Assembly: GCA_964023205.1 (NCBI GenBank)
Contig: OZ026835.1
Span: 35,013,380 to 35,077,379 of the forward strand
Reading direction: 5' to 3'
Length of the DNA: 64,000 nt
Origin: Lutraria lutraria
Taxonomy: Eukaryota; Mollusca; Bivalvia; Venerida; Mactridae
Below the pieces are notes generated by a model that was not told where the DNA came from, did not search any database, and saw nothing but the letters and a program-made list of their open reading frames with translations. Positions 29,001 to 36,889 of this stretch are shown one piece after another. The translations under genes were made by a program, and so were the position numbers. Numbering within the stretch: the first letter of the stretch is position 1; every line of letters begins with the position of its first letter.

Positions 29001-32000
29001 AAACTATGAAATCCCCTTGCAGTTTCGTTTCATGGCCCGTTATTGTCTCTTACTTCATCGTATATTCAAACTGAGTGACTGTTCTTGATATCTTCTCGTA
29101 TTTATGCCCCCGCCATTGGAAATGGTGGAAGTGTTTAAGTATTACACCTGTCCGTCCATCCTTCCTCCAGTCCGTCCGTCCGTCCGTCTTTCCGTTCAAA
29201 GTTTGGTTTCCAGGCAATAACGCAAGAAATATTATATACTATATAAGTATAACAACATTTGGAAAGTCAAAGAATTTTATCAACATGTGATCTTTAGTAA
29301 ATGAATCTTCACGTTCCTTTCATACAATATGCAGTTATAATGGGTATACCTTCATGAATACTTTGTGTTAAGTATTGTATGATTCAAATGTAACGGAAAA
29401 GGTCTTTGATACTAGTAGTGTGACATGTGATGTTTAGTGATCTCCATGATTAAGTGGTTATGGGCTCTGTCTAGCTCTTCACTGCTGTGGGATCGAACAC
29501 AATTATGGATTAGACATGTTTCTGATTTGGGGAAGCTGTCTGGCGAGATGACGGAAGATCTATATCGATTGTTCTACAAGTGTGCTTATGTTTATAATTG
29601 TGGCTCATCATATATCGTTAAGTCAAACACTAGAAAAAATGCCACCATTTTTCTTTATTCTTTGTCAATCTTGTTTCGTTGCTCTGTATCAGTTTCTGAT
29701 TCATCAAACTTAATTAATGCTTTTTCGTTTCAGGATCAACCGTATGTATCCCTTAAAGCAAATCATAAACCAGGCGAACCACTGCATGAGGGATTTATAG
29801 TCGATCTGTTAGACTTAATTAAAAGCAAGCTCAACTTTAATTATAGCATATATGAGGTTCCTGACGGAAATTACGGAAATGAGAACGATGATGGAACATG
29901 GGACGGTATGGTGGGAGAATTGATGTTACGAGATACAACAAAGGTACATTACTATTACATAAATGTCATGTTACGAGATTACGACATACAACAAAGGTTC
30001 ATTACTAATAATCAAAATGTCATTTTACTAGAAACAACGCAGTTGCATTACTAGCAATCAAATGCCATTTTACGATAAACAACAAATGCACAATATTGCT
30101 GATCAAAAGTCTTAATACAAGGTACATCAACTGGTCAAATGATTTTGAACTAAGAGGATATATATATACGTAAACATATGTTTAAGTATACAACGTTTTC
30201 CTTTCATGACAACCGTTACTAACGAACATTCCTTAAAATACTGTTTAATTCAATTCCAGAGAGCACATATGGCCGCCGCCGGGATGACCATTACATATGA
30301 ACGGGAAAAGGTTGTCGATTTTACCAAACCGTTCTTAAATCTTGGTATTACAATTCTTTACAAGAAACCAAGGCCGGCACCCCCTGAGTTGTTCTCATTC
30401 CTGGATCCATTGTCTATTAATGTCTGGATTTATATGTTGGCAGCGTATCTTTGCGTTAGTTTCATGTTATTTGTCATTGCAAGGTATGTATCATTTCTAG
30501 TTATGTTTCTTTTGTGCTTGTTGGGTTTAGTGCTTGTTGGGTTTAACGCCGTTTTAACCGTATTCCAGTTATATACGGTGGCCAGATCTTCTAATCAGTT
30601 TTCCTGGACAGTAGTCAACCAGTACTGCCATTTCGTCTTTCTAATAAGGAGCCGTCATTTTTTCGTTATTTTCCTTTGGATTACAACTTGATGATACAGC
30701 TATTGTATTATGACGACCTATGTTTGGTGAAGAATAATATTCTTAAAATCGATGTTTTTATATTACGATATTATTAAAATCGATGATTTTGAATAGATAT
30801 TCTTAACATCGATAATTTTCTGTGTCATGGTATGGGTGCTTCATTCAAAAACCTTTCATTTATATATGACATAAAATGATCCTAAGAAAAAAACACATAC
30901 AAATCCTACAATCCGCAAAATACTACCTTTCCCCAAAATCCACCACCCTCAATCTCACACGTAGGAACGTAAAAAAGATGTAAGGTAAAATGGCAATGCT
31001 ATGGGGGGGGGGGGGTAGACTAAGTTGAATGGCCAAAAATCATGAGATGCATGCGTGACTTGTGTTGACCTTCTAAGTTGTTTACATCTTTATGCCTTTC
31101 TTTTGATATGTTTTCGCTTTGAATGGTCTGATTCACATAATCAAGAAGAATGACCTTTAGAACTCTGACAATATTTGTATGAGCTTTCCGACTTTCTGTC
31201 CTGATCGCTGTTAGACACTTGTGTACGATATCACACCGATATGAGATCTCTAGGGTCAGAATAATAATATAATTTATCATCGTCTGGTATGAGTGTTTGA
31301 CGTTTTAAGAATAGGATAGATCCGTATGTAGTTCATCTGACTTCAAATATAATGGAATTACTGTAAATGTATAAACAAACAAACAATAAATTGCCCTATA
31401 GAGTTGTTGACAAGTGTCAACAAATTATATGAAGAGATAAAAAGGGTAATTCATAAATCATTCAATCAAATTTTTAACCCTTTCATAATTAATAACCATT
31501 TGTATATATTGCGTCATACGAAATAAGCGGACTCACACTTAACATAATAAGAAATAAGAATTGGAATTGATAATTATTACTTGCAGGCTGATTATCAATC
31601 AATCCTGTCTTTCTCGGAATAAAAAAAAACATACAATAAATCCTATTTCCCCCATTTTAGTTTTCCCCCAAGACTGTTCATCACATAGAAACAACAAAGT
31701 AGTCGCCGGTGCTTGTTTAATCATATAAGAAATGCTCAAAGGACGTCTGGAAATATCTGCCTCTGTTGACACGAAAGGTAGATCAGACAAGTTCCACATA
31801 TGTTGAATGAACTATAAACATATTTTCGACTTCAGGTTTAGTCCTTACGAATGGACAAATCCACACCCATGTAACGAAGATTCAGATTTAGTGGAAAATC
31901 AGTTCACAATTCTCAACAGTCTCTGGTTTACTATTGGGTCTCTTATGCAGCAAGGTATGTATATCAAAACGAGTCAAGTAAATGACTTAATTGTGTTTTA

Positions 32001-35000
32001 AATAATGGTAAAAAGGTGGCCGTCGCGGTCAATTTAGTGTTGTCTTTGACAAGTAATCCGACACGGGTTTGAAGCTGTTCATTTAGCTTACGAAAGGTTG
32101 ATGGTCCTGCCCAGTTGTACATCTCGGGTCTTCCTGCACCGTTACAACTGGATGGTCACCAAATGGCCTTGGCTGTTTGGGTCGTTGCTTTACATACTCT
32201 AGTAACTGAACTACTTTTTATGCAAGAGGCATTGGTTTGCTTTCACATAAACTATATACATGTATTAGTTTATGTTTGATGCAAGCGATGAATACCATAT
32301 AGAATTATCTTTTGTTAATGTATCACCTGTTATTATTATGTCTTTCAATGAAATGTTTTCGCATAGCTTAGATGATTTTCTATTTACTTGTATTAACACT
32401 TACTATATGTGTGGTGTACTAATTTAATCAGATTTTAAAATTAATCTTAGTTTCATTTCCTTGGTCTTAGGACAGAAACTGTTAAAAAATGTTGAACGTC
32501 CATGCAACCATGTACAGTGTGCAAAGTTTACCCTTTTGTGGACAAAATGAAAAGTGGTCTCCTGTAGTTCCCCTGTCAAATATTTAACTATTCATGCAGT
32601 AGGCAAGAGTAGTTCTAGAAATATTTATGTTATCATGAATTCATTTCAAAGAGGACCGGGTCTATTAATTGTAGTAGTTTGATCATCTGGAATGGCCTGT
32701 GATGGTTATTTCTTCGTTTATTTATAGTGGTCCATTTTTAAAATTTGCCTCCTCTTCATAGTGTGTGCCTAAACTTGACGTTTCTTTAATATGCGTATTT
32801 TAATCAACAATATGTAACAATGGTTTTGCTTTTACTAACCTTATAACACAGGTTGCGAGATAGCCCCAAGAGCGATATCTACCAGGATTGTAGCCTGTAT
32901 ATGGTGGTTCTTTACTTTAATCATCATATCTTCATACACTGCTAACCTGGCTGCTTTCTTAACTGTTGAACGAATGGTTTCACCGATAGACTCTGTTGAA
33001 GATCTAGCCGCACAGACTTCTATTAGGTATGGTACACGTGAAGGAGGATCAACTAGTGAGTTTTTCGAGGTATGCTTGAATTAGATTATCAATAATAACA
33101 AGTACATCCTTTGGAATATTGCATTCAATAAACCGCCCCTTCAGTTTCTGAAAGTCAACATACGTTATTGAACACGGATGTAGGAAAGAATCAGATACCG
33201 TGAAGTACCTGCAAATCCCAGAATACACTCTTCCATATATCATTGATATGGATGATGGGAAATATGGATAAAATTAATTAATTATTCGGGTCCTGAGCGT
33301 GTAATTCTTAGCCATGTTCTTCAGCATTTGGAAAAATATGTTAAACTCATTGCAACAGTAGAACGTTAATTAACAGAACCTAGCAAAATGAACGATGCAG
33401 GATAAATAAAGATGTACGCCTCGGTCAATATGACATTCTGTCAGTGAATATCACACCATATTCAATGGCTCACCAGTCAACAACTGTTTTATTACATGAT
33501 TTCTTTTCTTTGAAAACATTAACGACAACATTTTGATTCATATCGAGATTTAATACATTATCTGATAAATTACAATGTCTATGAATCATAAAGGAACATG
33601 AATATATTACAAATAACGACTACTAATTCCGGTTGATGAATATCGACCTGATTCTATTTTTAGATTTTGAAATTTCCATTAAATACATGTTACACAATTG
33701 AATGTGATATGAGTGTTATACAATTTTTATTTATAGATCATAATAAGTAGTTTCTTATGTAGTAGTTTATTGAGGAAATACTTACGAAAATATCAAGAAG
33801 TATCGTTGTTTAATTGACTGGTTTAATGTGTTATACATTAAGCGCATTGGCAAGTGTGCCCGTGGCAAATTAATTGATATAACCACGTATGTTTGAAATA
33901 TATTTGTTTGGTTAATATTAATAATTATGTTTGATTAACGTTTATAGCTGATATATATTGCTTATATAAAATAATTTCAAATCTAATGTTTTAAACTTGA
34001 ATTTAGTTTAACAATTAATCTTGATATAATTCTTAATCATACACACCCGTGTACGACAATATCTAATGAATTGTAAATCTTAATTGAACTCATTCGTTAA
34101 GTATGCTAATAAATAAATTACGATGTTCCATGCACGTAATGCATATTAACATTAATAAAACAAGATGTAAACTATTTTAAATACGATTATCATTAACACA
34201 TTTAAACACCATAACATTTTAGAAAACAGTATAGAGACACAAACAATATTAACATCAGATAATTTAATTATAATCAACACATTTACGTAACCAAATATAT
34301 GATATAAAGAATTTACTCTCAACCACGTTACACATTAGGAAGTGATCTGGCACCAGTGTCCGGTTCAGGACGTATCTTAGCAAGCTCCTGGTACATATTC
34401 ACACTGATAATGGTGTCAACATACACTGCAAACCTGGCTGCTGCATTAACAGTCGAGCGCTACGTATCAGATTTCACAAATGTGGAAGAACTTGCCGACC
34501 AAAATACTATCAAATATTGTTTAAGAGATAAAGGCTCAACTTTATCGTTCTTTAAGGTAACTACCTACGGTTTGATAAATACAAATTGATATACAATTAT
34601 GCCCTGGTGTTTGATAAGTGATGTTTCAATGTGTTGTACAACAATACGATGCGAAGTTTAATGTAAAAAAGCTTAGTTTATTATAAAAATGGCAAATCGT
34701 AGTAGCATTCTGTGGAAGGTTTTTTTTTTGTTTTTGTTTTTTGCTTTTTGTTGTTGTTGGTTTTTGTATTTTATTACTCTTTTATAAAAAAACACATTTT
34801 TTATCTATATTCTAGAAATTTTATATGATTCTAAGTTAGCTTATCGAACATACCATTCTAATTGCATAAGATCCAATAGTATATTTTTGTAACAACGTTA
34901 TTTGTATCAAGTGGTTTCGTTGTACGAGTATACATGTATATAATGTATAATCAACGTTGAATAAAAAAATGTTTCAGAAATCTGAAGTTGGGACTTACAG

Positions 35001-36759
35001 GAGAATGTGGACATTCATGCAGCAAAATAAGGAGACAGCTTTTGTTCCTAGTAACGATGTCGGTTATGCTAGGGTTGCTAACAGTGATTTTGCTTATATT
35101 GGTGAATCTACAACATTAGATTATCAAATTCAGCGTAATTGTGATTTAACACAAGTTGGAGGACTGTTAGATTCAAAAGGATATGGTATGGCATTTCCTA
35201 AAGGTAAGTGTCTCGAGTTAAAAGTGTATCATATCATTCCGATTTTTACTAAATTGATTTAATCAAATGTAATAAGGAGTAAAATATGTTTGATTCTGAT
35301 TACATGTTTATTAAAATAGGTTAGGTAGGTATGGACATGTATTATTATATGAAGCATGTGGTAAGGTAAAAAGGCAAGAAAATGATTGTGTCGTTCCTCG
35401 AACATAGTAAAAAGTTAAAACGGTTTCTCAACTCAGACCTTGGGCCGGAGTCTAGTTTAATAGATCGGCACCTATTATACGTCTTTTCATCATACCGTTT
35501 AATACACTTCATAAGTAATGTATACAACATGTACATTATGGTTTCTGTTATCGCAATAAGTTTGTTGACGCTGAATATAACATGACTATTTAATGTCTTT
35601 TGTAAAGACAATGTTGGACTTACGAAAGTATGGTAAGTGTTGGAAATTAACAAGGTTTTTGACTTAATGACAATAGAATCTGTCCTTACTTTGTGGTCTT
35701 GGTTATAAATGCATCACATTAGTTTGTTAAAAAGTTATCGATTGCTTAAAATGTATAACTATGTACTTCTTTGGCATTTGTCACAAATGAATTATGACAT
35801 TGTTTTTTTAATTACAGATTCACCATGGAAGGATTTGATTTCTCGGGAGGTTATATTTTTCCAAGAAAATCAACAAATTCAAAAACTGTATGATAAATGG
35901 TGGAAAGAAAAAAGTAGCGGAAAGTGCGATGTCCCAAAGAAGAAAGACGCCAGTGCTCTTGGTGTCAAGCACGTGGGAGGTGTGTTTGTTGTGCTTGTAG
36001 GTGGATTGGGCGCAGGTTTATTTATCGCTTGCGCAGAGTTTATGTGGAAAGCACGAAAAAATGCTAAAGTAGATAAAGTAAGTCTATATATGTATATCCA
36101 ATATAATGTTTTCTTCAGACTTCTTGCAATTATGTTTGGTATGTGTGTATACAAATGTAGCCTATTTTCGTAAGCAATGCGAAGGTATGGACATCAATAA
36201 TTGTACGTTTGTATTTGCAATCCGCTTGAATCACTGGTAGACCTAGTCAATGTTTATGCATCATATACTATTCCAATGACTGTTGTTTCATCCATGAACT
36301 CTATAAGACAAATGACAGAAGGAAATAAATATGTAATACCCTAGAATCCATCGTCGCTTAGCTACAAGTCGATCTTAAGCTAATAATGTAACTGAGATGC
36401 ACCCCATTCTCTACATATTCCAGACGTTCATTACTGCTAAAATATTCACTATTGCTTCAGTGAAACAACATTGAGCAACCCCATCCATTTTAACACTGAT
36501 ATGTTTGGTTTCATACATCGTTTTTAGTTACATACTACCTATACATTTTATAGTTAATGTATCAATTATCTTTTTTCATTTTTAGCAATCATTCTGTTCG
36601 GAAATATCAGAAGAACTTCGTTTTGCTGTGAAATGTTTCGGTAGTTCTGATAAAGCCACACGTCGTGTAGCAAGTAAAGAGATTGTTGACAATGGTATTC
36701 AATTTACTCCAATGATTCCATTGCCAAACAACAGGAATCAGAAGGAATTGTATGCATGA
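4833..36759 (+). CDS. GRIK: Ionotropic glutamate receptor, kainate type (GRIK-like), 15 coding positions
   Basis: Glutamate-gated cation channel subunit of the neuronal membrane. Coding exons: 4833-5049, 18829-19086, 21379-21560, 23348-23401, 23973-24140, 24988-25140, 25465-25566, 28290-28403, 29734-29943, 30260-30483, 31836-31954, then 32852-33069 or 34339-34556, 34978-35203, 35818-36077, 36586-36759 (stop TGA). All junctions are GT-AG and the phases agree. The sum is 2679 nt, or 892 aa, close to the roughly 900 aa usual for kainate receptors. Domains: amino-terminal domain about residues 20-400 (IAAVFGP, VQSICN); S1 about 410-520; M1 in exon 10 ([20 protein letters not shown]); pore loop in exon 11 ending LMQQG, with glutamine at the Q/R site (Q599); M3 in exon 12 ([14 protein letters not shown]); S2 in exons 12-14 with the agonist-contacting glutamate in GESTT (E716); M4 in exon 14 ([18 protein letters not shown]); short cytoplasmic tail. 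The agonist arginine is kept (R501 in TYER). The usual A-P-L-T before it reads A-G-M-T. The gene converges on the GH10 gene downstream. Confidence 0.95.
5868..6050 (+). repeat. Interspersed repeat, family R5, copy 1
   Basis: About 180 bp that matches 26862-27050 over its length. Shared blocks include aattcaagggc, ataa-tcaaaaacgaga, a C-run, ctttaaatgtt, gattatgcaaagtttaa and aaa-ctgtagc. The divergence suggests an old non-coding element. No terminal repeats are obvious. Confidence 0.6.
7886..7957. repeat. Fold-back hairpin, family R3, copy 1
   Basis: An inverted repeat of about 27 bp per arm: gggttcaacgcaacagtgtc with gtaact on the left, and the near reverse complement agttacgacagtgttgcg followed by ctgagccc on the right, around a roughly 18-bp loop. 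A second copy with the same loop sequence lies at 55725-55794, so this is a mobile or duplicated element and not a one-off palindrome. Confidence 0.75.
8050..8180 (-). repeat. Degenerate tRNA-related SINE fragment
   Basis: The minus strand carries GGGTTCGAATC (8091-8101), a good match to the internal B box of RNA polymerase III promoters. A convincing A box at the right distance is not clear, so this is a decayed SINE head at most. Confidence 0.35.
10651..10803 (+). repeat. Tandem repeat, three units of about 50 bp, with a poly-C expansion
   Basis: Each unit contains attaatagaaaaatacaa, then aatggtgacca, then an acccaccaacccgcc block. Unit anchors lie at 10673, 10724 and 10773, so the periods are 51 and 49 bp. 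In the last interval the CCA-rich block has become an uninterrupted C run (10757-10772). Located in receptor intron 1. Confidence 0.8.
13063..13437 (+). repeat. CRE-bearing interspersed repeat, family R1, copy 1
   Basis: About 375 bp with short terminal inverted repeats (ttaaagcccc at the left, gggactttaa at the right). Internal landmarks shared with copies at 57619-57974 and 63778-64000 are gatattatcccaagataa, gcgcgtgacgtcacttta, catgactgcgggaaaac, ttctataaatagtattt, tcaatgatattgaaaaaa and cctctgttatagaacaaaca. The palindromic TGACGTCA (13229-13236) is kept in all three copies. Confidence 0.85.
18829..19086 (+). CDS. GRIK: Receptor coding exon 2 (amino-terminal domain)
   Basis: Acceptor attttcag, donor gtaattc, phases 1 and 1. 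It encodes GIAAVFGP and [15 protein letters not shown], then [17 protein letters not shown] and [14 protein letters not shown], colinear with kainate receptor amino-terminal domains. The frame stays open past the donor, but homology stops exactly at YDDDDG and resumes in exon 3 ([10 protein letters not shown]). Confidence 0.93.
19087..21378 (+). other. Receptor intron 2
   Basis: Contains the 39-bp minisatellite and an unassigned 146-codon open frame at 20780-21220 (starting with GTG at 20780). That frame has no recognisable domain, no usable splice context and no match to receptor sequence, so I do not call it a gene. The rest is AT-rich with nothing I recognise. Confidence 0.7.
19328..19522 (+). 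repeat. 39-bp minisatellite, five tandem copies
   Basis: Unit gtagagcacgcatctgatag followed by tgcctcagatccagtaagc, repeated five times with one or two substitutions. Each unit has an internal palindrome (atctga and tcagat), so every unit could form a small hairpin. Because 39 is a multiple of three, several frames on both strands stay open and give 13-residue repeats ([13 protein letters not shown] on the plus strand). It lies 240 bp after receptor exon 2, in intron 2. I see no start or homology that would make it coding. Confidence 0.9.
21379..21560 (+). CDS. GRIK: Receptor coding exon 3
   Basis: Acceptor aatttcag, donor gtaagg. It encodes [10 protein letters not shown] through [19 protein letters not shown], the second lobe of the amino-terminal domain. 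It ends in phase 0. A MITE-like element starts 10 bp after the exon end. Confidence 0.93.
21571..21851. repeat. MITE-like element next to a splice donor
   Basis: About 280 bp with imperfect terminal inverted repeats. The left end is gggcccgtattcaatatac then atcttaaga; the right end is taagatgtttattgaatc then ccggccc. The inside is AT-rich and rich in CTTAAG. It begins 10 bp after the donor of receptor exon 3, leaving only gtaaggacct of original intron on that side. Confidence 0.75.
23240..23325. repeat. Terminal part of a pogo/Tigger-like MITE
   Basis: Contains cggataatccgagttcgga followed by taatcgaggttttactg. On the minus strand this reads as the CAGTAAAACCTCGATTATCC type of terminus found on pogo-related elements. 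Only one end is evident. Located in receptor intron 3, just before exon 4. Confidence 0.5.
23348..24140 (+). CDS. GRIK: Receptor coding exons 4 and 5
   Basis: Exon 4 is 23348-23401 (54 nt; [12 protein letters not shown]). Exon 5 is 23973-24140 (168 nt; [17 protein letters not shown]). Both are phase 0 at each end and correspond to the MTEYYHYIFTTLD and YRYSGVNMTGFRI region of kainate receptors. The 571-bp intron between them shows nothing notable. Confidence 0.92.
24270..24410. repeat. Interspersed repeat, family R6 (AAGGCC type)
   Basis: Contains gtggcctttgttgacaggtt and ends gtttgactgta. The same order of blocks (aaggcca, ttgacaggtt, cattta-tc-gca-gtcat, gtttgactgta) occurs at 63229-63385, and partial versions occur at 25985-26140 and 28015-28180. 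The ends (acagt-aaac and gtttgactgt) are inverted repeats of each other, as in pogo-type MITEs. Confidence 0.6.
24988..25566 (+). CDS. GRIK: Receptor coding exons 6 and 7
   Basis: Exon 6 is 24988-25140 ([17 protein letters not shown], then [16 protein letters not shown]). Exon 7 is 25465-25566 ([20 protein letters not shown]). Both are phase 0. They match the DAALMYDAV and GLTGRITFNKTNGLR region at the end of the amino-terminal domain. The intron between them carries the paired CRE palindromes. Confidence 0.92.
25206..25227. promoter_or_regulatory. Two perfect CRE palindromes, 12 bp apart
   Basis: The 10-bp palindrome ATGACGTCAT occurs at 25206-25215 and again at 25218-25227. It is followed by gtgacgtcc (25239-25247) and tgacgcc. 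TGACGTCA is the binding site of CREB/ATF bZIP factors. The cluster lies in receptor intron 6, 66 bp after exon 6. Regulatory use is inferred only from the motif. Confidence 0.4.
25615..25795 (+). repeat. Interspersed repeat, family R4, copy 2
   Basis: Matches 1498-1665 block by block: caacttctccag, gagcaaca, ttcaacagcat, gatttaacctct, tagagcaacaacct, aacaacaaca, ctactcccaa, gggtgttgct. Located in receptor intron 7. Confidence 0.65.
25985..26140. repeat. Repeat family R6, rearranged copy
   Basis: Carries repeated aataaaggcca and tgtgaataaaggt blocks and ttcgactgtag at the right end. It appears to be two overlapping or nested decayed copies of the AAGGCC repeat. Confidence 0.45.
26200..26395 (+). 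repeat. SINE-like, tRNA-derived
   Basis: Starts with gtggtccagtggttagtgcg (A-box-like TGGTCCAGTGG). No B box of comparable quality is visible, so it is partial. Located in receptor intron 7. Confidence 0.4.
26862..27050 (+). repeat. Interspersed repeat, family R5, copy 2
   Basis: Partner of 5868-6050, with the same blocks (attcaagggcagataactc, gattatgcaaagttta, aaaaatgtagcg). The 76-codon open frame across it is a by-product and is not shared with copy 1. Confidence 0.6.
28290..28403 (+). CDS. GRIK: Receptor coding exon 8
   Basis: 114 nt, phase 0 at both ends. It encodes [13 protein letters not shown] and ends MTLRVTTVY, the hinge from the amino-terminal domain into the first half (S1) of the ligand-binding domain (compare IGTWDP and LIVTTILEEPY in kainate receptors). 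Confidence 0.9.
28481..28691. repeat. MITE, about 211 bp, family R2, copy 1
   Basis: Terminal inverted repeats: tactgtggaatcatt-aattttcgtt at the left, aacgaaaataaatgaaaa then tacagta at the right. The inside holds several nested ccacgaa and ttcgtgg blocks that can pair. It closely matches 53951-54162 in the GH10 gene. No coding capacity. Confidence 0.85.
29106..29300 (+). repeat. Interspersed repeat with a GTCC microsatellite
   Basis: Contains tccgtccgtccgtccgtc and then caaagtttggtttccaggca followed by ataacgc. A related sequence with the same order (gtccgtccgttc, ttttggtttccaagcaatac) lies at 55910-56130. Non-coding. Confidence 0.55.
29441..29515 (+). repeat. tRNA-like sequence, SINE head
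   Basis: Has attaagtggttatgggctc (A-box-like) and, 40-50 bp later, gtgggatcgaacac (B-box-like). The spacing fits a polymerase III internal promoter, but the acceptor stem does not pair cleanly, so it is a tRNA-derived repeat and not a tRNA gene. Confidence 0.4.
29734..29943 (+). CDS. GRIK: Receptor coding exon 9 (S1 of the ligand-binding domain)
   Basis: 210 nt, phase 0 at both ends. It encodes DQPYVSLK, then [36 protein letters not shown] and ends RDTTK. The tyrosine of DGNYG matches the agonist-contacting tyrosine of kainate receptors (EDGKYG). The final 21 nt and the donor belong to a degenerate tandem repeat that runs on into the intron. Confidence 0.93.
29923..30115 (+). repeat. Degenerate tandem repeat crossing the exon 9 splice donor
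   Basis: Four copies of a 45-54 bp unit start at 29923, 29968, 30022 and 30067. Each begins a(t)tttac-(g/t)a and contains acaacaaag or a relative of it. Copy 1 contains the last codons of exon 9 and its donor (acaacaaag then gtacat). Copy 2 repeats this as acaacaaag then gttcat at 29997, a potential decoy donor 53 nt downstream. Confidence 0.75.
30260..31954 (+). CDS. GRIK: Receptor coding exons 10 and 11 (end of S1, M1, pore loop)
   Basis: Exon 10 is 30260-30483 (phase 0 to 2): [20 protein letters not shown] then [14 protein letters not shown], and M1 [19 protein letters not shown]. Exon 11 is 31836-31954 (phase 2 to 1): [33 protein letters not shown]. The genomic codon at the Q/R site is CAG (Gln), which in this family gives a calcium-permeable pore unless RNA is edited. 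The D of the usual A-D-L-A-V-A-P stretch is H, and the P is G. Confidence 0.93.
32011..32195 (+). repeat. SINE fragment (same family as 39355-39582)
   Basis: Contains ttagcttacgaaaggttgat then ggtcctgcccag and ctcgggtcttcctgcaccgt, followed by aactggatggtcacca. These blocks occur in the same order in the other SINE copies of this window. It lies 57 bp after receptor exon 11. Confidence 0.55.
32852..33069 (+). CDS. GRIK: Receptor exon 12a: M3 and start of S2, canonical version
   Basis: 218 nt, acceptor ataacacag, donor gtatgc. It enters in phase 1 and leaves in phase 0. It encodes [13 protein letters not shown]3 as [19 protein letters not shown] then LTVERM, and the first part of S2 ([27 protein letters not shown]). 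It is strongly kainate-receptor-like (compare [17 protein letters not shown]). Exactly the same length and phases as exon 12b, so only one of the two can be used in a transcript without losing the frame. Confidence 0.93.
33070..34338 (+). other. Intron between alternative exons 12a and 12b
   Basis: About 1.27 kb of very AT-rich sequence with no repeat or gene that I recognise. If the two exons are mutually exclusive, control elements (docking or selector RNA structures, splice-factor sites) should lie here or in the flanking introns. I cannot identify them by eye. Confidence 0.6.
34339..34556 (+). CDS. GRIK: Receptor exon 12b: M3 and start of S2, divergent alternative version
   Basis: 218 nt, acceptor cacattag, donor gtaact, entering in phase 1 and leaving in phase 0 exactly like exon 12a. 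It encodes [13 protein letters not shown]3 as [19 protein letters not shown] then LTVERY, and [27 protein letters not shown]. By hand alignment 39 of 72 residues are identical to exon 12a with no gap. Key differences are F636A at the end of the SYTANLAAF gate motif, S628T, and the whole M2-M3 linker. There is no stop or frame break, so it looks functional. If spliced after 12a it would be read out of frame and hit a TAG within 14 codons. Confidence 0.9.
34978..36077 (+). CDS. GRIK: Receptor coding exons 13 and 14 (S2 and M4)
   Basis: Exon 13 is 34978-35203 (phase 0 to 1): [31 protein letters not shown] then [15 protein letters not shown]. Exon 14 is 35818-36077 (phase 1 to 0): [48 protein letters not shown]4 is followed by the basic stretch [11 protein letters not shown]. 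The glutamate of GESTT corresponds to the residue that binds the agonist amino group. Confidence 0.95.
36586..36759 (+). CDS. GRIK: Receptor last coding exon (cytoplasmic tail)
   Basis: Acceptor tttttag, stop TGA at 36757-36759. It encodes [20 protein letters not shown] (as [15 protein letters not shown], then [13 protein letters not shown]) and ends NQKELYA. The start resembles the MVEELRMSLKC tail of GluK2. The 57-residue tail is short, and I see no clear PDZ-binding terminus. Confidence 0.88.
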   Translation, partial: QSFCSEISEELRFAVKCFGSSDKATRRVASKEIVDNGIQFTPMIPLPNNRNQKELYA

Positions 36760-36883
36760 TGGAGTGTTGACTTCCACGTTGTTATTATTAGTGTTTGTAT
36801 TCGGTTATGCCCGTTCATGCGGAGGGGAATGATTGTTCATCCGTTTGACGAAGACTTCACTAAACTGAAAATGTTGTGTGGAG

Positions 36884-36889
36884 AATAAA
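36884..36889 (+). terminator. Possible polyadenylation signal of the receptor
   Basis: AATAAA 125 nt after the stop codon. Further AATAAA hexamers occur near 39061 and 39240, so a much longer 3' UTR is possible. Confidence 0.3.

Noticed and set aside
29441..29515. Functional tRNA gene
   Set aside because: A- and B-box-like blocks are present but I cannot fold a proper cloverleaf; treated as a SINE head.
32852..34556. Exon 12b as a decayed pseudo-exon or part of a second tandem receptor gene
   Set aside because: It has no stop, no indel and intact splice sites, and no other receptor exon is duplicated nearby; a pseudo-exon would be expected to lose frame or length.
35879..36154. Minus-strand open frame over the M4 exon
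   Set aside because: Shadow of receptor exon 14 on the other strand.
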